Source of the DNA: Adiantum capillus-veneris
Lineage: Eukaryota; Streptophyta; Polypodiopsida; Polypodiales; Pteridaceae
Reading direction: 5' to 3'
NCBI GenBank assembly: GCA_014529385.2
Contig: CM043966.1
Span: forward strand, 94,611,087-94,675,086
DNA length: 64,000 bases
Numbering within the stretch: position 1 is the stretch's first letter; every line of letters begins with the position of its first letter. The notes below the pieces were generated by a model that saw nothing but the letters and a program-made list of their open reading frames with translations, did not search any database and was not told the DNA's origin. The position numbers were made by a program, and so were the translations under genes. Positions 45,495 through 56,418 of this stretch are shown here, piece after piece.

Positions 45495-46096
45495 CTACTT
45501 TGATGCGTGCATTTTCTCTAGCAAATCATTGGTTAGTGGTAAATGGTACTTCTTTAAGCGGCATCCACTAATCCAGTTAACCATTGATTCACCATCTAGA
45601 GTGGAAAACTTAACTGCTCCACTTGGAGATACATCTTCAATGATAAACGGTCCATTTTCCTTTTTCTTGAACTTGGAAATGTGTTGCTTAAGGGAATAAA
45701 CTAAAACTAGGTCCCCTTTTTTGAAGATTTTTGTGACTAGATGTGAATAAAAAATTCTTGTTTTTGCTTCCATTTTTGTACATAGATGTGAGATACAACT
45801 GTTATTCTTTGCTCATCAAGATTTTCTAAACCTTCAAGTCTCTCTCATAATTCATGTCCCGTCCACTCAAAATCTTGAGCTACCCTTAGTGTTGGCAATA
45901 GAAATTATATCGATAGTATGGCATCAAGACCATAAACAAGATTAAAGAGTGTAGCATTTAAAGATGTCTTGAATGAAACTCTATAAGCTCGTAGAGTGGC
46001 ATGTAGATTCATTTTCCAATCAGTTCGTCCTGAACTAACCACTTTAGTCAATACTTAGCTAAGAATTTTATTTGTGTGCTCAACTTGTCCATTTTC
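45495..46096 (-). pseudogene. Integrase C-terminal part, element D
   Basis: Past the stop at the end of the core reading, the minus-strand translation gives E-N-G-Q-V-E, with the third catalytic residue (Glu), and then further integrase sequence in several frames. The final 92-codon piece (45495-45773) contains K-K-G-D-L-V-L-V-Y-S, N-G-P-F-I-I-E-D-V and G-A-V-K-F-S-T-L, the usual end of gypsy integrases. Confidence 0.78.
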
Positions 46097-47158
46097 TTAT
46101 GAATGATATGGAGCGGATTTGTTATGGATGACCATAAATTCATTTAGCAGATACTCAATTACCTCATTGAGGAAATGAGTTCCCCTATCACTGACAATTT
46201 CTATTGGAAGTCCATAGCTTGTGAATACATTATCATACAAGAATGCGGCTGTGGTTCTAGCATCATTCTTTCTGGTTGCCTTAGCCTCTACCCACTTGGT
46301 CAAATAGTATGTAGCTACAATGATATATTGAGCTTGAGTTCTATAAGCTAGTGGTTGTATTGGCCAAACAAAATCTATACCCCATTTTGCAAAAGCTCTA
46401 GCCCCCATCATTGGTCTTAAAGGCATGCTATCTATCCTTGTTGGCATTTTTTCTCGTTGGCATGCATCACACCTTCGAACATATTCTTTGGCATCTGCAA
46501 AAGTATTGGCCACTATATGATTTCCATTAAAATTGCTCTAGCGATAGTTTCACTAGAAAAGTGACATCCAGCTAATCCAGAATGTGCTTGTTCTAGTGTG
46601 GGTATATATTCATCTTCATTTGCACAAAGATGCAAATGTTGATCTTTTCCTCTCTGATACAATTGGTTTACAATAAGCCTACATAGTCTCTTGCTTTAGC
46701 TTCAATAGCTCTTTGGCGACGCTTACTCATATCCTCCAGAAATGTTTTGCTTGATAAGTATGTAACTAGATAGTTACTCCACTTAGGAACGAGTGATATT
46801 TGAAATAATGTCACATGAGATATGGATTTTTTTTCTGGCATTGAAGACAATCTTTCACAAATGAGTGAACATCACTTTTCATGGTCGGCCAGAATACTCC
46901 AAGTCTCAAGATTTGCTGCATAGTTTGGTCTTCCGCAAAGTGAAGTCCTATTATGGTAATGTGTGCTTAACTTAGGTATTGGGTTCTCTCCTCAGGATTA
47001 ATACACAAAAGAAATATTCTATCTCGATTTTTCTGTATAGCCTTCCAGCTAGTAATTGATACATAGTCGATTGCCCAATTAATCCTGGTGTAATAGGAAG
47101 TGGTATTTGAAAACCCACTTGAGCTATAGTCATCAATGAAACCATATTTTCTCACCAA
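46097..47158 (-). pseudogene. Integrase zinc-binding and catalytic core, element D
   Basis: The core reading (46097-46513) shows C-D-A-C-Q-R from the zinc module, W-G-I-D-F-V-W-P-I with the first catalytic Asp, and V-S-D-R-G-T-H-F with the second. It ends at a stop after A-P-Y-H-S, just ahead of the E-N-G-Q-V-E block. The upstream stretch to 47158 is a decayed linker in broken frames. Confidence 0.82.
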
Positions 47159-47279
47159 CGGGGTATCATTTCCATGGAGAGAAGATATGCATCTGGTAGA
47201 TCATCCTCTACCCCTTTTGGTGGTTCTCCTAAAATAATCCTTGATAAATGATCTACTCTTTGGTGTTTGGCGCCATTTT

Positions 47280-47660
47280 TCAAACTACAGTGTAATCAAA
47301 TTCCAAAAGAATGATGAACCATGTCACTATTCTCCCTCTGTTGCATGGCTTGTTGACCAAGTACAATAAAGCTTGGTGGTCTACAAAGAACACAAATTTG
47401 TTGGCTAATAGGTAATGTCTATACTTTTTTACAGCATGGATCATCCCTAATCCTTCTCTTTTGATGGTTGTATAGTTTTTCTCGTCCACATTCAGTTGTT
47501 TACTAGCATAAGAAATGGGAAAATCATTTTTTCCATCTTTTGGTTGAGCTAATATACACCCAATGGAAAAATTGGAAGCATCAACATGTTTATGAAATAT
47601 CTTATTCCAATCTGGCGCTTTCAATATTGCGGCTGAAGTGAGAGCTTGTTTAAGCTTCAT
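47280..47660 (-). pseudogene. RNase H region, element D
   Basis: This is a 126-codon open reading with H-K-H-V-D-A-S-N-F-S-I-G, I-S-Y-A-S-K-Q-L-N, N-Y-T-T-I-K-R-E and F-F-V-D-H-Q-A-L-L-Y-L-V-N-K-P. This is the standard RT/RNase H connection of Tat-type gypsy elements. It removes RNA from the RNA/DNA hybrid. The reading is open to 47280. Confidence 0.88.
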
Positions 47661-47684
47661 GAAGGATTCTTCACACTCATCAAT

Positions 47685-48032
47685 TCATACAAAGAGTGTA
47701 ATCAAGCCATACATGGGTTTTGCAATTATAGCATACATGTAAATGAATCGTCTGTAATATCCACAATGACCCATGAAAGCCTGAACCCCTTTGATTGTTG
47801 TTGGTCTAGACAATTCATCAATAACATGAACTTTATCCATATCAACCGCTATGCCGTTTTTAGACACTATATGTCTAAGAATTTTCCCTTATCTACCCAT
47901 AAAGGTTCACTTTTCAAGATTTAAGAAAATTCTATAAATTCTATATTTTTTGGATACCTTTTTGAGATGTTCAAAATAATCACCTTGGATTGATGAATGT
48001 ACACATAAATCATCCATATATACTTCCAAGAC
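47685..48032 (-). pseudogene. Reverse transcriptase, catalytic half, element D
   Basis: Immediately below the foldback insertion the minus strand reads E-V-Y-M-D-D-L-C-V-H-S, the catalytic box with both Asp residues. It continues F-E-H-L-K-K-V and later M-G-H-C-G-Y-Y-R-R-F-I. The frame carries stops near 47920-47890. The insertion separates this half from the upstream RT blocks. Confidence 0.82.
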
Positions 48033-48484
48033 ATTAGGTGAAATTTGGACTCACAAAGGGTCCCTTTAAGGAGTTTGACTTTACCTCTCTCTACCAAAAT
48101 GGGCGCATGGATAAATTTTTGCAAACAAACTCCAAAGTTGGCGGAGGTTTGACAGTTAGAATGTCCTCTTCAAGCTCTATCTACTAATATATAGCACGCC
48201 ATGAGATTCCTCTTATTTTAGAGAAATTTTTCTTTTATTCGCCTATAATGTGACAACTCTGTCGGAATCTAAGTGAATCAAAAAAAGAATCTTCTAAAAT
48301 ATGAGAAATCTCATGGCGTGCTATATATCAGTAGATAGAGCTTGAAGAGGACATTCTAACTATCAAACCTCCGCCAACTTTGGAGTTTGTTTGCAAAAAA
48401 TTATCCATGCACCCGTTTTGGTAGAGAGAGGTAAAGTCAAACTCCTTAAAGGGCCCCTTTGTGAGTCCAAATTTCACCTAATAA
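48033..48484. mobile_element. 450-bp foldback (MITE-like) element in the RT of element D
   Basis: The left arm 48033-48212 is nearly identical to the reverse complement of 48303-48482, and the loop side shows further weaker pairing. Arms start ATTAGGTGAAATTTGGACTC. It has no coding capacity. It separates the S-H-A-F-K-E-Y-L-R block from the Y-M-D-D box of the RT. Possible 3-bp duplications ATT flank it (48033-48035 and 48485-48487), but this is uncertain, so the superfamily is open. Confidence 0.85.
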
Positions 48485-49160
48485 ATTCCTCAGATATTCT
48501 TTGAAAGCATGACTCATCAATCTTTGAAAGGTGGCAGGAGCATTAGTTAACCTAAAAGGCATAACCCTATAGGAAAAAAACACCACATTCACTTGCAAAG
48601 GTATTTTTCTTATGATCTTTGGCATCAACCAAAAGTTGATTGTACCCTGAAAAGCCATCTAGAAAGCTGTAAGATTCTTTTCTTGCAACTCATTTTCGGT
48701 GATTGGAAGAGGGTAGTTATCTCTAATGCTGGTTGCATTCACTTTTTTGAGATTGACACACACTCTTAATTTTCCATTTTTCTTGGGTACCACCACAAAT
48801 GGAGACACCCAATCTATGTATTCAATTTCATAAATGAATTCAGCTTCCTTGAGATTTTCTATCTCTTCTTTGATCTTTTTGGCAAATGTTTCATTATAAG
48901 TATATGGACATTGTCTACTTGGTTTGGCATCATCTCTCATAGGTATGGTGTGTTGACAAATTTCTAAATCAATATACTTGAGATCTTTATAAGACCAAGC
49001 AAACATATCTCGGTATTCTTTCAGTAAACTTAGCAAAAGCTCTTCTTCTTCTTTGGTCAAGTCATTTGCAATGTAGGCCGGTCTAGGATCTTCTCCTGGT
49101 TTTGCTAGATCTATTTTCTTTGCATTTTCAGGTCCTTCATATTACTCACCCTGTTTTTAA
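48485..49160 (-). pseudogene. Reverse transcriptase, N-terminal half, element D
   Basis: A 133-codon reading (48659-49060) begins M-T-K-E-E-E-E-L-L-L-S and shows F-A-W-S-Y-K-D-L, V-S-P-F-V-V-V-P-K-K-N-G-K and R-V-C-V-N-L-K-K-V-N. After a frame change, 48486-48658 adds [13 protein letters not shown] (normally F-G-L) and S-H-A-F-K-E-Y-L-R. These are the early RT motifs of the Tat branch. Confidence 0.88.
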
Positions 49161-49911
49161 ATTCCCTTACAGGTTGTTCAACTATGATCTTTCAGTCTTC
49201 GAGAGTATATTTCTTGTAATGTGTTGGAACACTCATCACATCTTTATTCTCTTCCTCGGTTGTTTCCATTTCAGTGGTATACATCTTCTTTAAAGTTTTC
49301 TTCAACTCTTGATATTTCTTCTTTCGTTCAACTCGTGTCATGGATGATTCATCATCCTGATGCTTGGGTTTTGATTGAGTCTCTTTTCTCAGTTTCCATG
49401 ATTTTTTTGATGTCCCTTGTTTGTTGTCTGAAGGATATCTACCCGTGATTTTGTCTTTGACACAATCATGTGCATCTATCTGCATCAAAAACTGTGTTCT
49501 GCTAGAAACTGATGGCATAGGTCTAGATTTTAACTTTTTTGTGTCTTTTTTTCTTCTATACCATTTTTGTCTTGTTGTTTTTTGGTTTCGAAAGTCAAAA
49601 AACTTTTTCGCTCCTCCTTTTAGGAGTAGCTGGGCTCTAACATGTTCTTTTTATGACTCAGAATCATCAGATGTAGCTGAATGTTCTTGAAACTCATAAG
49701 TAGCATCATAATAGAGGTCTGAAAAGACTTGTTGAGCTTTCAATAAGTCCTTGGGTTCGTGAACTTCATCTTCAATGTGAAGGGTTGAGATCATTTGTAT
49801 GGGAATTATGTCATAACTATCCTCATTGCAAAATTGAGTAGGCATAGACATATTCACACACACATCCATTGTTGCCAATATTTGAGTCCACTCAAATGGG
49901 TCAAACAAATT
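49161..49911 (-). pseudogene. pol linker between protease and RT, element D
   Basis: Two charged readings (49192-49518 and 49651-49908) in different frames bridge protease and RT. The first is Lys/Glu-rich (R-V-E-R-K-K-K-Y-Q-E-L-K-K-T-L-K-K). No catalytic motif is visible. Such spacers are normal in Tat-type elements. Confidence 0.55.
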
Positions 49912-50460
49912 CTACAAAAAGGGTTCAGGTACATATGCTTCATTTCTACAATCCCTTTCTAAGATACATTCTTCTCGTTTAAAACTCCCATTTTTTGAGG
50001 CCCCACACATCCAAATAGGTGTGTCTTTGTTTAACCAAGATGGAAGCTTTGATTTAGCTGAAGAGACTGAGTCAAATTCTTGAATGGGTGTTTTCATTAC
50101 ATCTCTATAAGTGTGATCTTTCAAATTAACCCTTGTGATTAATCCCACTTGCTTCAAGTACAGGTAATTGTTTCCCCAATCCTTAAGGAGCTGTACTTGC
50201 CGCATGAATGGTCTTCGCAAGATGATTTCATAATTAAGTTTCTTTCCAAAGTCCACTATTGCAAAAGTATGTTGACAATCAATTCCACAAGAACTAACTA
50301 TCACTTTTTTCTAGCAGACCTAAGGGTTTTTCAATGTGTCCATCAACCAATTGTAATTTCATTTGAGTTTGTCTAATGGCTGGTTCTCCCCATGATTCCC
50401 ATACTGCTTTTGTGGCTATCCTATGCTAGCTCCACTGTTCAGTATTGCCATGGTTTCTAC
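49912..50460 (-). pseudogene. Protease region, element D
   Basis: On the minus strand near 50450-50415 the reading E-T-M-A-I-L-N-S-G-A-S is a retropepsin active-site block with Asn in place of the catalytic Asp. The 130-codon reading that follows (49912-50304) contains G-K-K-L-N-Y-E-I-I-L-R-R-P-F-M, matching the I-L-G-R-P-F type of block seen after gypsy proteases. Loss of the Asp would make it inactive. Confidence 0.7.
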
Positions 50461-51513
50461 ATCATTATATCTTACCGGAAGTTTGTGTTTCCTTCTTCCC
50501 CCTCGTAGTATTCTCCAACTTTGTTCATAGGGACGGATCTAATCTCTTTGTTATCCATTTTGTGTTTCAATTACCCAATTTTTTTGCAATTAGCTATGTT
50601 ATCCCCACGTTCTCTAGAGTTTTCTATAAATCATTCCATAAATATGGCCGGACTTTTAACAGTTCTCCCAAGGTAAGAGTACATTGAATGGGTGTTGACA
50701 TGATTGAATGTATGTTCTCCACTTCTAGGATCTGTTCCACTCTTTTTACCTGAGTGGTTTTACACACTATGGACTCATCTTCTTTGTCTCCTAATTAAGA
50801 GGGTAGTGTTTTTAGAGTCATTGGTTTAGACATTCTTGATGCTTCTCAACCACCATCCCCATACAAGGATTGTATATCATTTTCCATATCATGAGGTAAA
50901 TAGTCTAACCAAACTTCCTCTATAGGAGCTAATTTCAAAGTTATGCTCCATCATTCATCTTTCATTACTTTTTCCCATAAATGTCTTCGCCGATCTTCCT
51001 CCACGAATAAAATTCCATCTAAAGAATCTTCACTATCAAGCACTATGAGTTTTGGCTCTTTAGTTTCAAGGAGCGGTTCTACCACCACAAGGGGTTTCTC
51101 TTTATTGGTTTCTACCACAAGCTCCTCAGGTTTTGCTATACTCTCAAGCTTGGGTTTTTGTTTTCCCAGCATCTCTTGAGTAATTCTTACCAAATTTTGA
51201 TAAGCTTCAAGCTTAACTACTTCCATATCTGGAGAAGGATAGTTTTTCCATTTGTTTTCCATGTTTCGGTCTGCTTTAAGTCCCACTGGAAAGCTTCCAA
51301 GGATGCATTGATTGGATCAAAAAAAAAATCTACCAAAATTGATCCTCTAGATTTTATTGTGGTTTCCTTGATTTCACTCCCAGTTTCTTTCATTTTTTCT
51401 TGGAATAGTTTCTTGGCTTTTTTCTCAATTTTGTCCTTTTGTTTTTGTTTTCTCATCTGGTACCTTTGGCTTCTTCTTTTCTTGGTCTTTTGAGAGGGAT
51501 TTTAAGTATTCTT
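50461..51513 (-). pseudogene. Charged gag-pol spacer, element D
   Basis: Broken minus-strand readings, including 50951-51286 and 51217-51456, are rich in Lys and Glu and include a likely coiled-coil segment (K-Q-K-D-K-I-E-K-K-A-K-K-L-F-Q-E-K). No domain is recognised. Stops at many points show decay. Confidence 0.45.
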
Positions 51514-51953
51514 TCATTCATCAGAGGAGTTATGTTTCTTTTTCTTAGCCTGGGCTCTAGTGATCACCTTGATTGGAACAATAGGTTCACTTTCCAAAGA
51601 GCTACTAGGTATCACTTGGACTACATTCACCACTGCTTTTTTCTTGTTTAAAAGATTTTTTGGACAGTCTTCAGGGAAGTGTCCACCCTTTTTGCAACAT
51701 TGTGTACAAAAAGCTTCAACTGGCTTAATGTTCTTGTCAGGTTCTGGGCATTCATTTTTCCATTGCTCAAGTGCACCACAATTATGGCAGTGTCCATTCC
51801 TTGGCTTAATCATGGGTCTTACCATTGGAGGTCTAACACCTTGATTAGCTACAAAGTACATCGGTGTAAGCTCTGGTGTAGCATAAGTCACAGGTTCTTC
51901 CATTGAAGGTGGATGCGAATTATACCACTCTCCTACCGTTATTGTAGATGGGT
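51514..51953 (-). pseudogene. Zinc-knuckle segment of gag, element D
   Basis: A 129-codon reading carries two Cys-rich knuckles, C-H-N-C-G-A-L-E-Q-W-K-N-E-C, lacking the usual His, and C-T-Q-C-C-K-K-G-G-H-F-P-E-D-C, which is complete. V-I-T-R-A-Q-A-K-K-K-K follows. Such knuckles bind RNA during packaging. The MITE at 51954 separates it from the rest of gag. Confidence 0.78.
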
Positions 51954-52201
51954 CTTGGGGGTTTCACCATTTAGTACCCCCCTATATAACATGCGTTCAT
52001 GGGGTAATAAAAAAACCCCACTTTTAACATGTTTAAATGAATAAAATGACCCCTTATTCCAAGAATTTTTTCCAAAAATGAATATAAAAGCCCCTTATTT
52101 TAATGTTTCTTTGTTAAATTGCCTAAAATTATTGTATTTTAAAACCCCTTATTTTGAACTCACGTTTTACATTAACATGATTACATAGTGCACCCCCCGA
52201 G
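51954..52201. mobile_element. 248-bp MITE in gag of element D
   Basis: AT-rich non-coding DNA is bounded by imperfect terminal inverted repeats (CTTGGGGGTTTCAC and CTCGGGGGGTGCAC). It is flanked by the 8-bp direct repeat AGATGGGT at 51946-51953 and 52202-52209. An 8-bp duplication suits hAT-type MITEs; a 9-bp Mutator-type duplication with one mismatch is also possible. Confidence 0.75.
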
Positions 52202-52209
52202 AGATGGGT

Positions 52210-52739
52210 TAGACTCAACATAAGGTGTAACAAGCACTAGTGTTTGTTCATCTATGACTCCTTCTGAATGCATTTACTTTACATATACTGCATTATATCC
52301 AGGATATGGAGGTTGTGACCCAACACTAATTGTGGTCTTTGTGCTAGGCCATATTAAATTGATATATGTACATGGGTTGTCCTTGTGTCCTCATAGCCAC
52401 ATATTGAACATTTCCATCATACTTTGGACGGTAATAGCACTCATTGGTCTCATGATTAGTCCATTTTCCTTCAATAGCACACCATTTTTGCGGCCTAATC
52501 GATTGCCCCTGTTGAGGTATTCCTTGCCCTGGTCCTCTCGTAGGTGCTTTCTGCATATTATTCATCATTTCATTCATCCTTTTGAGTGTGTCTTCTATGG
52601 CTGTAAGTGGTGCTGCAGCAGCTGTTCCCACTTGTGTTGGTTTTGTGGATGTTGTTTTCTCACTCTGAGGATCCTTAGGGACATCTTCTTCATTGAAAAT
52701 ATCAAAATTGTCTCCCAAGTCAATAGCATCTGTACACAC
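52210..52739 (-). pseudogene. gag C-terminal part, element D
   Basis: A 131-codon reading (52344-52739) contains a Met-rich helix (R-M-N-E-M-M-N-N-M-Q) and a C-A-I-E-G-K-W-T-N-H-E-T-N-E-C pattern resembling a wide zinc knuckle. The overlapping plus-strand frame of 191 codons is a shadow. Confidence 0.65.
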
Positions 52740-52825
52740 TCTTATAGGGTCATATACTTCTTGCTATATAGTATAGCAGGAAGTTATTTGTTTAGCAATC
52801 CTTCTAGAAACAATGACACTAACCT

Positions 52826-53572
52826 TTAATCTACTGGTATTTCTAATTCTGGGCATCTTGCAATGTATTGCTTCATCCTAGTTGCAGAATCCCTAACAGA
52901 CTCACCTTGTTTCTGTTTGAAGCTATAGATTTGAACCACCGTATTATGTTTGATCCCACTTTTGGAACATGCAGATATGAATCCCTGAGCTAACGTATTT
53001 AAATCCATGATTGACCTTGGTGGAATGTTTTGGAACCATGTCAAAGATTTTTCTTCTAATGTCATTCCAAATCCCTCAAATTGAGTGTGGAAATCAAACA
53101 TGCATTCGACTCTGAGCACTTGCTTGAAGCTAACTAAGTGGTCATATGGATCCCTAGATCCACTGTATTTTTTGACCCATTTTTGAAAATCAACTGTTCT
53201 GACACGTCTATTTGGCCCAGCTCCAACTCTTCTGACAGTTGGTCCTGTCTCGAATCCTTCAAACCAATCTATTGGAAATAGTGACGCATGTAACTTTAGA
53301 CTCGCTTTAATGTCACTCGATTTTCTTCGTGATGAGGTAGGTTCGTGTTTTTTAACATTGCTCCCAAAAGGTCTCTTGCAGAGTTCTTCTCTTGGAATAG
53401 GCTCAGGTCCTTGGCCCAATATCCAATCTGTTATAGAGTACCCTTGGTATAAGGCCTGTTCTACCTCCTCAAGACTCATCATAACAAAGTTATTGTTATA
53501 AAAATCCTTAAATAGGTAAGTTGGTAGATCTGTTGAACCCTTTTTAATTTTTAAGATATAGATGATCTTCAT
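52826..53572 (-). pseudogene. gag capsid domain, element D
   Basis: The 248-codon reading holds the retrotransposon gag domain: D-P-Y-D-H-L-V-S-F-K-Q-V, F-G-M-T-L-E-E-K-S-L-T-W-F and Y-S-F-K-Q-K-Q-G-E-S-V-R. This is the particle-forming part. It is open to 52826 and is the longest intact piece of the element. Confidence 0.85.
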
Positions 53573-53581
53573 GGGTGTTAA

Positions 53582-54184
53582 TTACCCTGATTTGGCATGA
53601 GAGGTCCATAAAAGATCCTTGACGTTCCTATCCTCCCAACAATAGACTGCGGTCCTAGGATTGTCAGTGCTAAGCCGTTTCAAAGGTTTCAAATCAACTT
53701 GATCGTATCCCTCGAATTCGATAGTCGGTGGAACTTCTTTTGTTGACATATACAGAATTATTATCTTCACTTCTAACCCCCATTTGTCTATTACATCAGG
53801 ATTTTCAACTTTTACATATTGAGTCCCGTTTTTATCCATATATATTTTTTCTTGTTTGTTTTCCATGATTTCCTCTTCAAACTCTATGTCACGGTCATCA
53901 ATGCGAATGGCATACTCTTCATTAGGATCCAAGTAAACCTAAGCTCCATGGACATTAGTCTTATAAAAGGTGAGTATGTGCTTATATCGCACTGTCGTTC
54001 TGGTTTCTGACTGAGTTGAATAGGAAGACATTTCAGATATTGAGTCGGAATAAGTGTCTGAGACTTCTTCAAAGATAGTGCCCAAGTGATCACCTTGATT
54101 TACACTCTCTTCGATGGATACTCTGCTAGCGGTCTCTCCAAATATGCCTTGATTTGGTAGTATACGACTAGATCTAAGGTTCAT
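53582..54184 (-). pseudogene. N-terminal gag region, element D
   Basis: Two acidic readings in different frames (53939-54184 and 53582-53932) precede the capsid domain. They are probably the decayed start of gag. No known motif is present. The first begins M-N-L-R-S-S-R-I-L-P and is followed by Ser/Glu-rich sequence. Confidence 0.5.
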
Positions 54185-56400
54185 ATAGACTTGTTAAGCC
54201 TTGGATAGAGTACTTATGTTGGATTGAATTGTTATCCATTTTTCCACTTGACTTGAATTCAACTCCTATCAAGCTCTCAATTCTTTGCCTGCAACGTGGT
54301 TCCTGTGTCATTTTTCACCAAGTTAATTATTTTCTTTCAAAGACTGTACAATTTTTGCTAACTGTTGGTCTCTGTATATCACTTCAATCTGAAGCTAAGT
54401 AAGTCAGCAAATGAGATTTCCAAATTTCACCCTTGCACAGAGCTAAAGGACTAACCTACAACCTGGAAACTGAGTTAACATGTACTAATTTGGACCAAAT
54501 GGAATCCAAACTTGACCAATGGCCTTGTATTATATTGTTCTAACATTGTAAAAGTTCAAAAGTCCAAAATCTTGTCTCTAGGACTCAAAAGTAGATAATA
54601 TGATTATGTACTTTTCTCAATTTTTCTCACTTTTTAGAATTTCTTTGCCATAGAAACACCTTGTTGTAGTCTCTGGACAAGTTTCACTGAGTATGAACAA
54701 AATTTGTCCAAGTTATCAACTGTTTAGTGTCCACAGACTTAAGTTATCAACTGTTTTTGAGAATCTGGCTTAAGTGTGATCCAAATTTCACCAAATTTGA
54801 TATGAGTAGTCCACTTTATATGCTTCACCTTGTGGTATACTTAGTTGTGCAAAAATTTTCAATTCTAGGGCAAATGTAAATAATCACGATTATTTACTTC
54901 TAGAAATTTTTGGCATTTTTTTACCAAAATGTTGATACAAACTCGATCTCCCTAGAAAAGTTTCACCAAGTTTGGATAAACTCTACTCAATTTGTCAACA
55001 GTTTTGTGTCTACAGGCTTACTTTACAAATCTGGCCACAATTTTCACTTTATAGATGCAAATCTTACCAAACTTGATATGAGTGCTCAATACAACATGAT
55101 AGAACTTATGATATGCTTGGTTGGCCAAAAAAGTTGAAAAATTAGACAAAAGTAAATAATCACGATTATTTACTTCTTACAAGTTTTAGCATAATTTTGA
55201 TCATCTAAGCATACACGCATGTTAAATACTTTAAACTAAGCCTCTAAGTCAAGTTTCTCTAAATTTGAATAAGAGTTAGCAAGTCAAACTCAAATTCTCG
55301 ACAATCAGTACATATTTCAGTTTTTATCAAGTTTTTGGTCTGTTCTGTGAAACTCTATGATCCTTCACAAAAGATGTTTGTAATCATGCAAAGAGTCTCT
55401 GGTATCAACCTTGATCAATTTTGAGCTAAAAGTAAATAAACACAGTTATTTACTTTTGACCTAAAATATACAATTTTTTCAATAGTTAGTCATTTTGTGA
55501 CATGTTTTAAGCCTTTGAGTCAAGTTTCACAAAATTTGAACAAGATTTACCAAGTCAAACTCAATTTCTCGACAATCAGTACAGATTTTAGTTTTTTTCA
55601 AGTTTTTGGTCTGTTTTGTGATCCAAAGTCTATGAGCCTTCACAAAAGATGCTTGTAATCATGCATAGAGTCTCTGGTATCAACCTTGATCAATTTTGAG
55701 CTAAAAATAAATAATCATAACTATTTGCTTTTGATCTAAAATGAACACTTTTTGTAATTTTTCCAATGGTCGGTCTTTTTGTGACCTGTTTTGAGCCTCT
55801 GAGTCAAGTCAAAACTTAATTTGACCTTAATTCTCAAGGAAATGTAAATAATCTGAGTTTTTGAAAACTCTTAAAAATTTACCTTAAATGCATCCTTATA
55901 CTTACCCATTGGTTCATACAACTTTTATGAGCAAAATCTCCAACTGGTTTCCGTGGTTGACAGTCTTTTGATGTTGTTTCAAGTTGTAGATCTAAAATTC
56001 TGCAACTTCACATAAACAACTCTTAGATGATTCTTTTGGAGTGAGCAATGATTTGAGATCCGCACCTCGGATTCTACTTACCTTACTCCTAGGTTCTACT
56101 GCAATTGGGTTGTGGTAAGTATCCACAAACACTTGTTTTCTTGTTTTTTATGGTTTCTTAAGCATTGATCATAAGACTTGTCTTGTCCATCAATTATTCT
56201 CAAAATTCTAACCTAATCCTACAATCCTACAAGGTACTTAGCAAGTACAATCTACTTCCAAGCTACCTATACACAGCAAAAGATGACACTCTTAAGCTAT
56301 ACGGTTTTAAAGAGAAAGTTTAACTCTAGGTGATCCTAGAGGAAGGTAAAGGACAACTACACAAGGCGCTCTTGTTTTTCCTAGTTTCGATCTACTTGTC
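54185..56400 (-). other. Long leader of element D
   Basis: About 2.2 kb of non-coding, AT-rich DNA lies between the primer-binding site and gag. Its central part holds the tandem array listed separately. The short plus-strand frame at 54910-55137 is not supported as a gene. Confidence 0.7.
54580..55870. repeat. Tandem repeats of about 275 bp with a central palindrome
   Basis: Diverged units recur with their marker near 54593, 54884, 55153, 55432, 55705 and a partial one near 55845. The best conserved marker is GTAAATAATCACGATTATTTAC, with 10-base arms around AC. Units also share CAAAAGATG.TTGTAATCATGCA and CTCTGGTATCAACCTTGATC. Confidence 0.85.
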
Positions 56401-56418
56401 TCCGACAGCGGCACCAAA
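56401..56418 (-). other. Primer-binding site of element D
   Basis: The minus strand reads TTTGGTGCCGCTGTCGGA directly after the LTR end. TTTGGCGCCGTTGTCGGGGA-like sites are typical of Tat/Athila elements and are usually ascribed to tRNA-Asp. Confidence 0.82.

Noticed and set aside
48033-48484. A microRNA precursor
   Set aside because: Arms of 180 bp with near-perfect pairing and an insertion position inside an RT gene fit a foldback transposon far better.
52254-52829. A 191-codon plus-strand frame
   Set aside because: It is the shadow of the minus-strand gag of element D, whose frame carries recognisable gag features.
54580-55870. CRISPR-like periodic palindromes
   Set aside because: The period is about 275 bp, units are diverged along their whole length, and the context is a plant retrotransposon leader.
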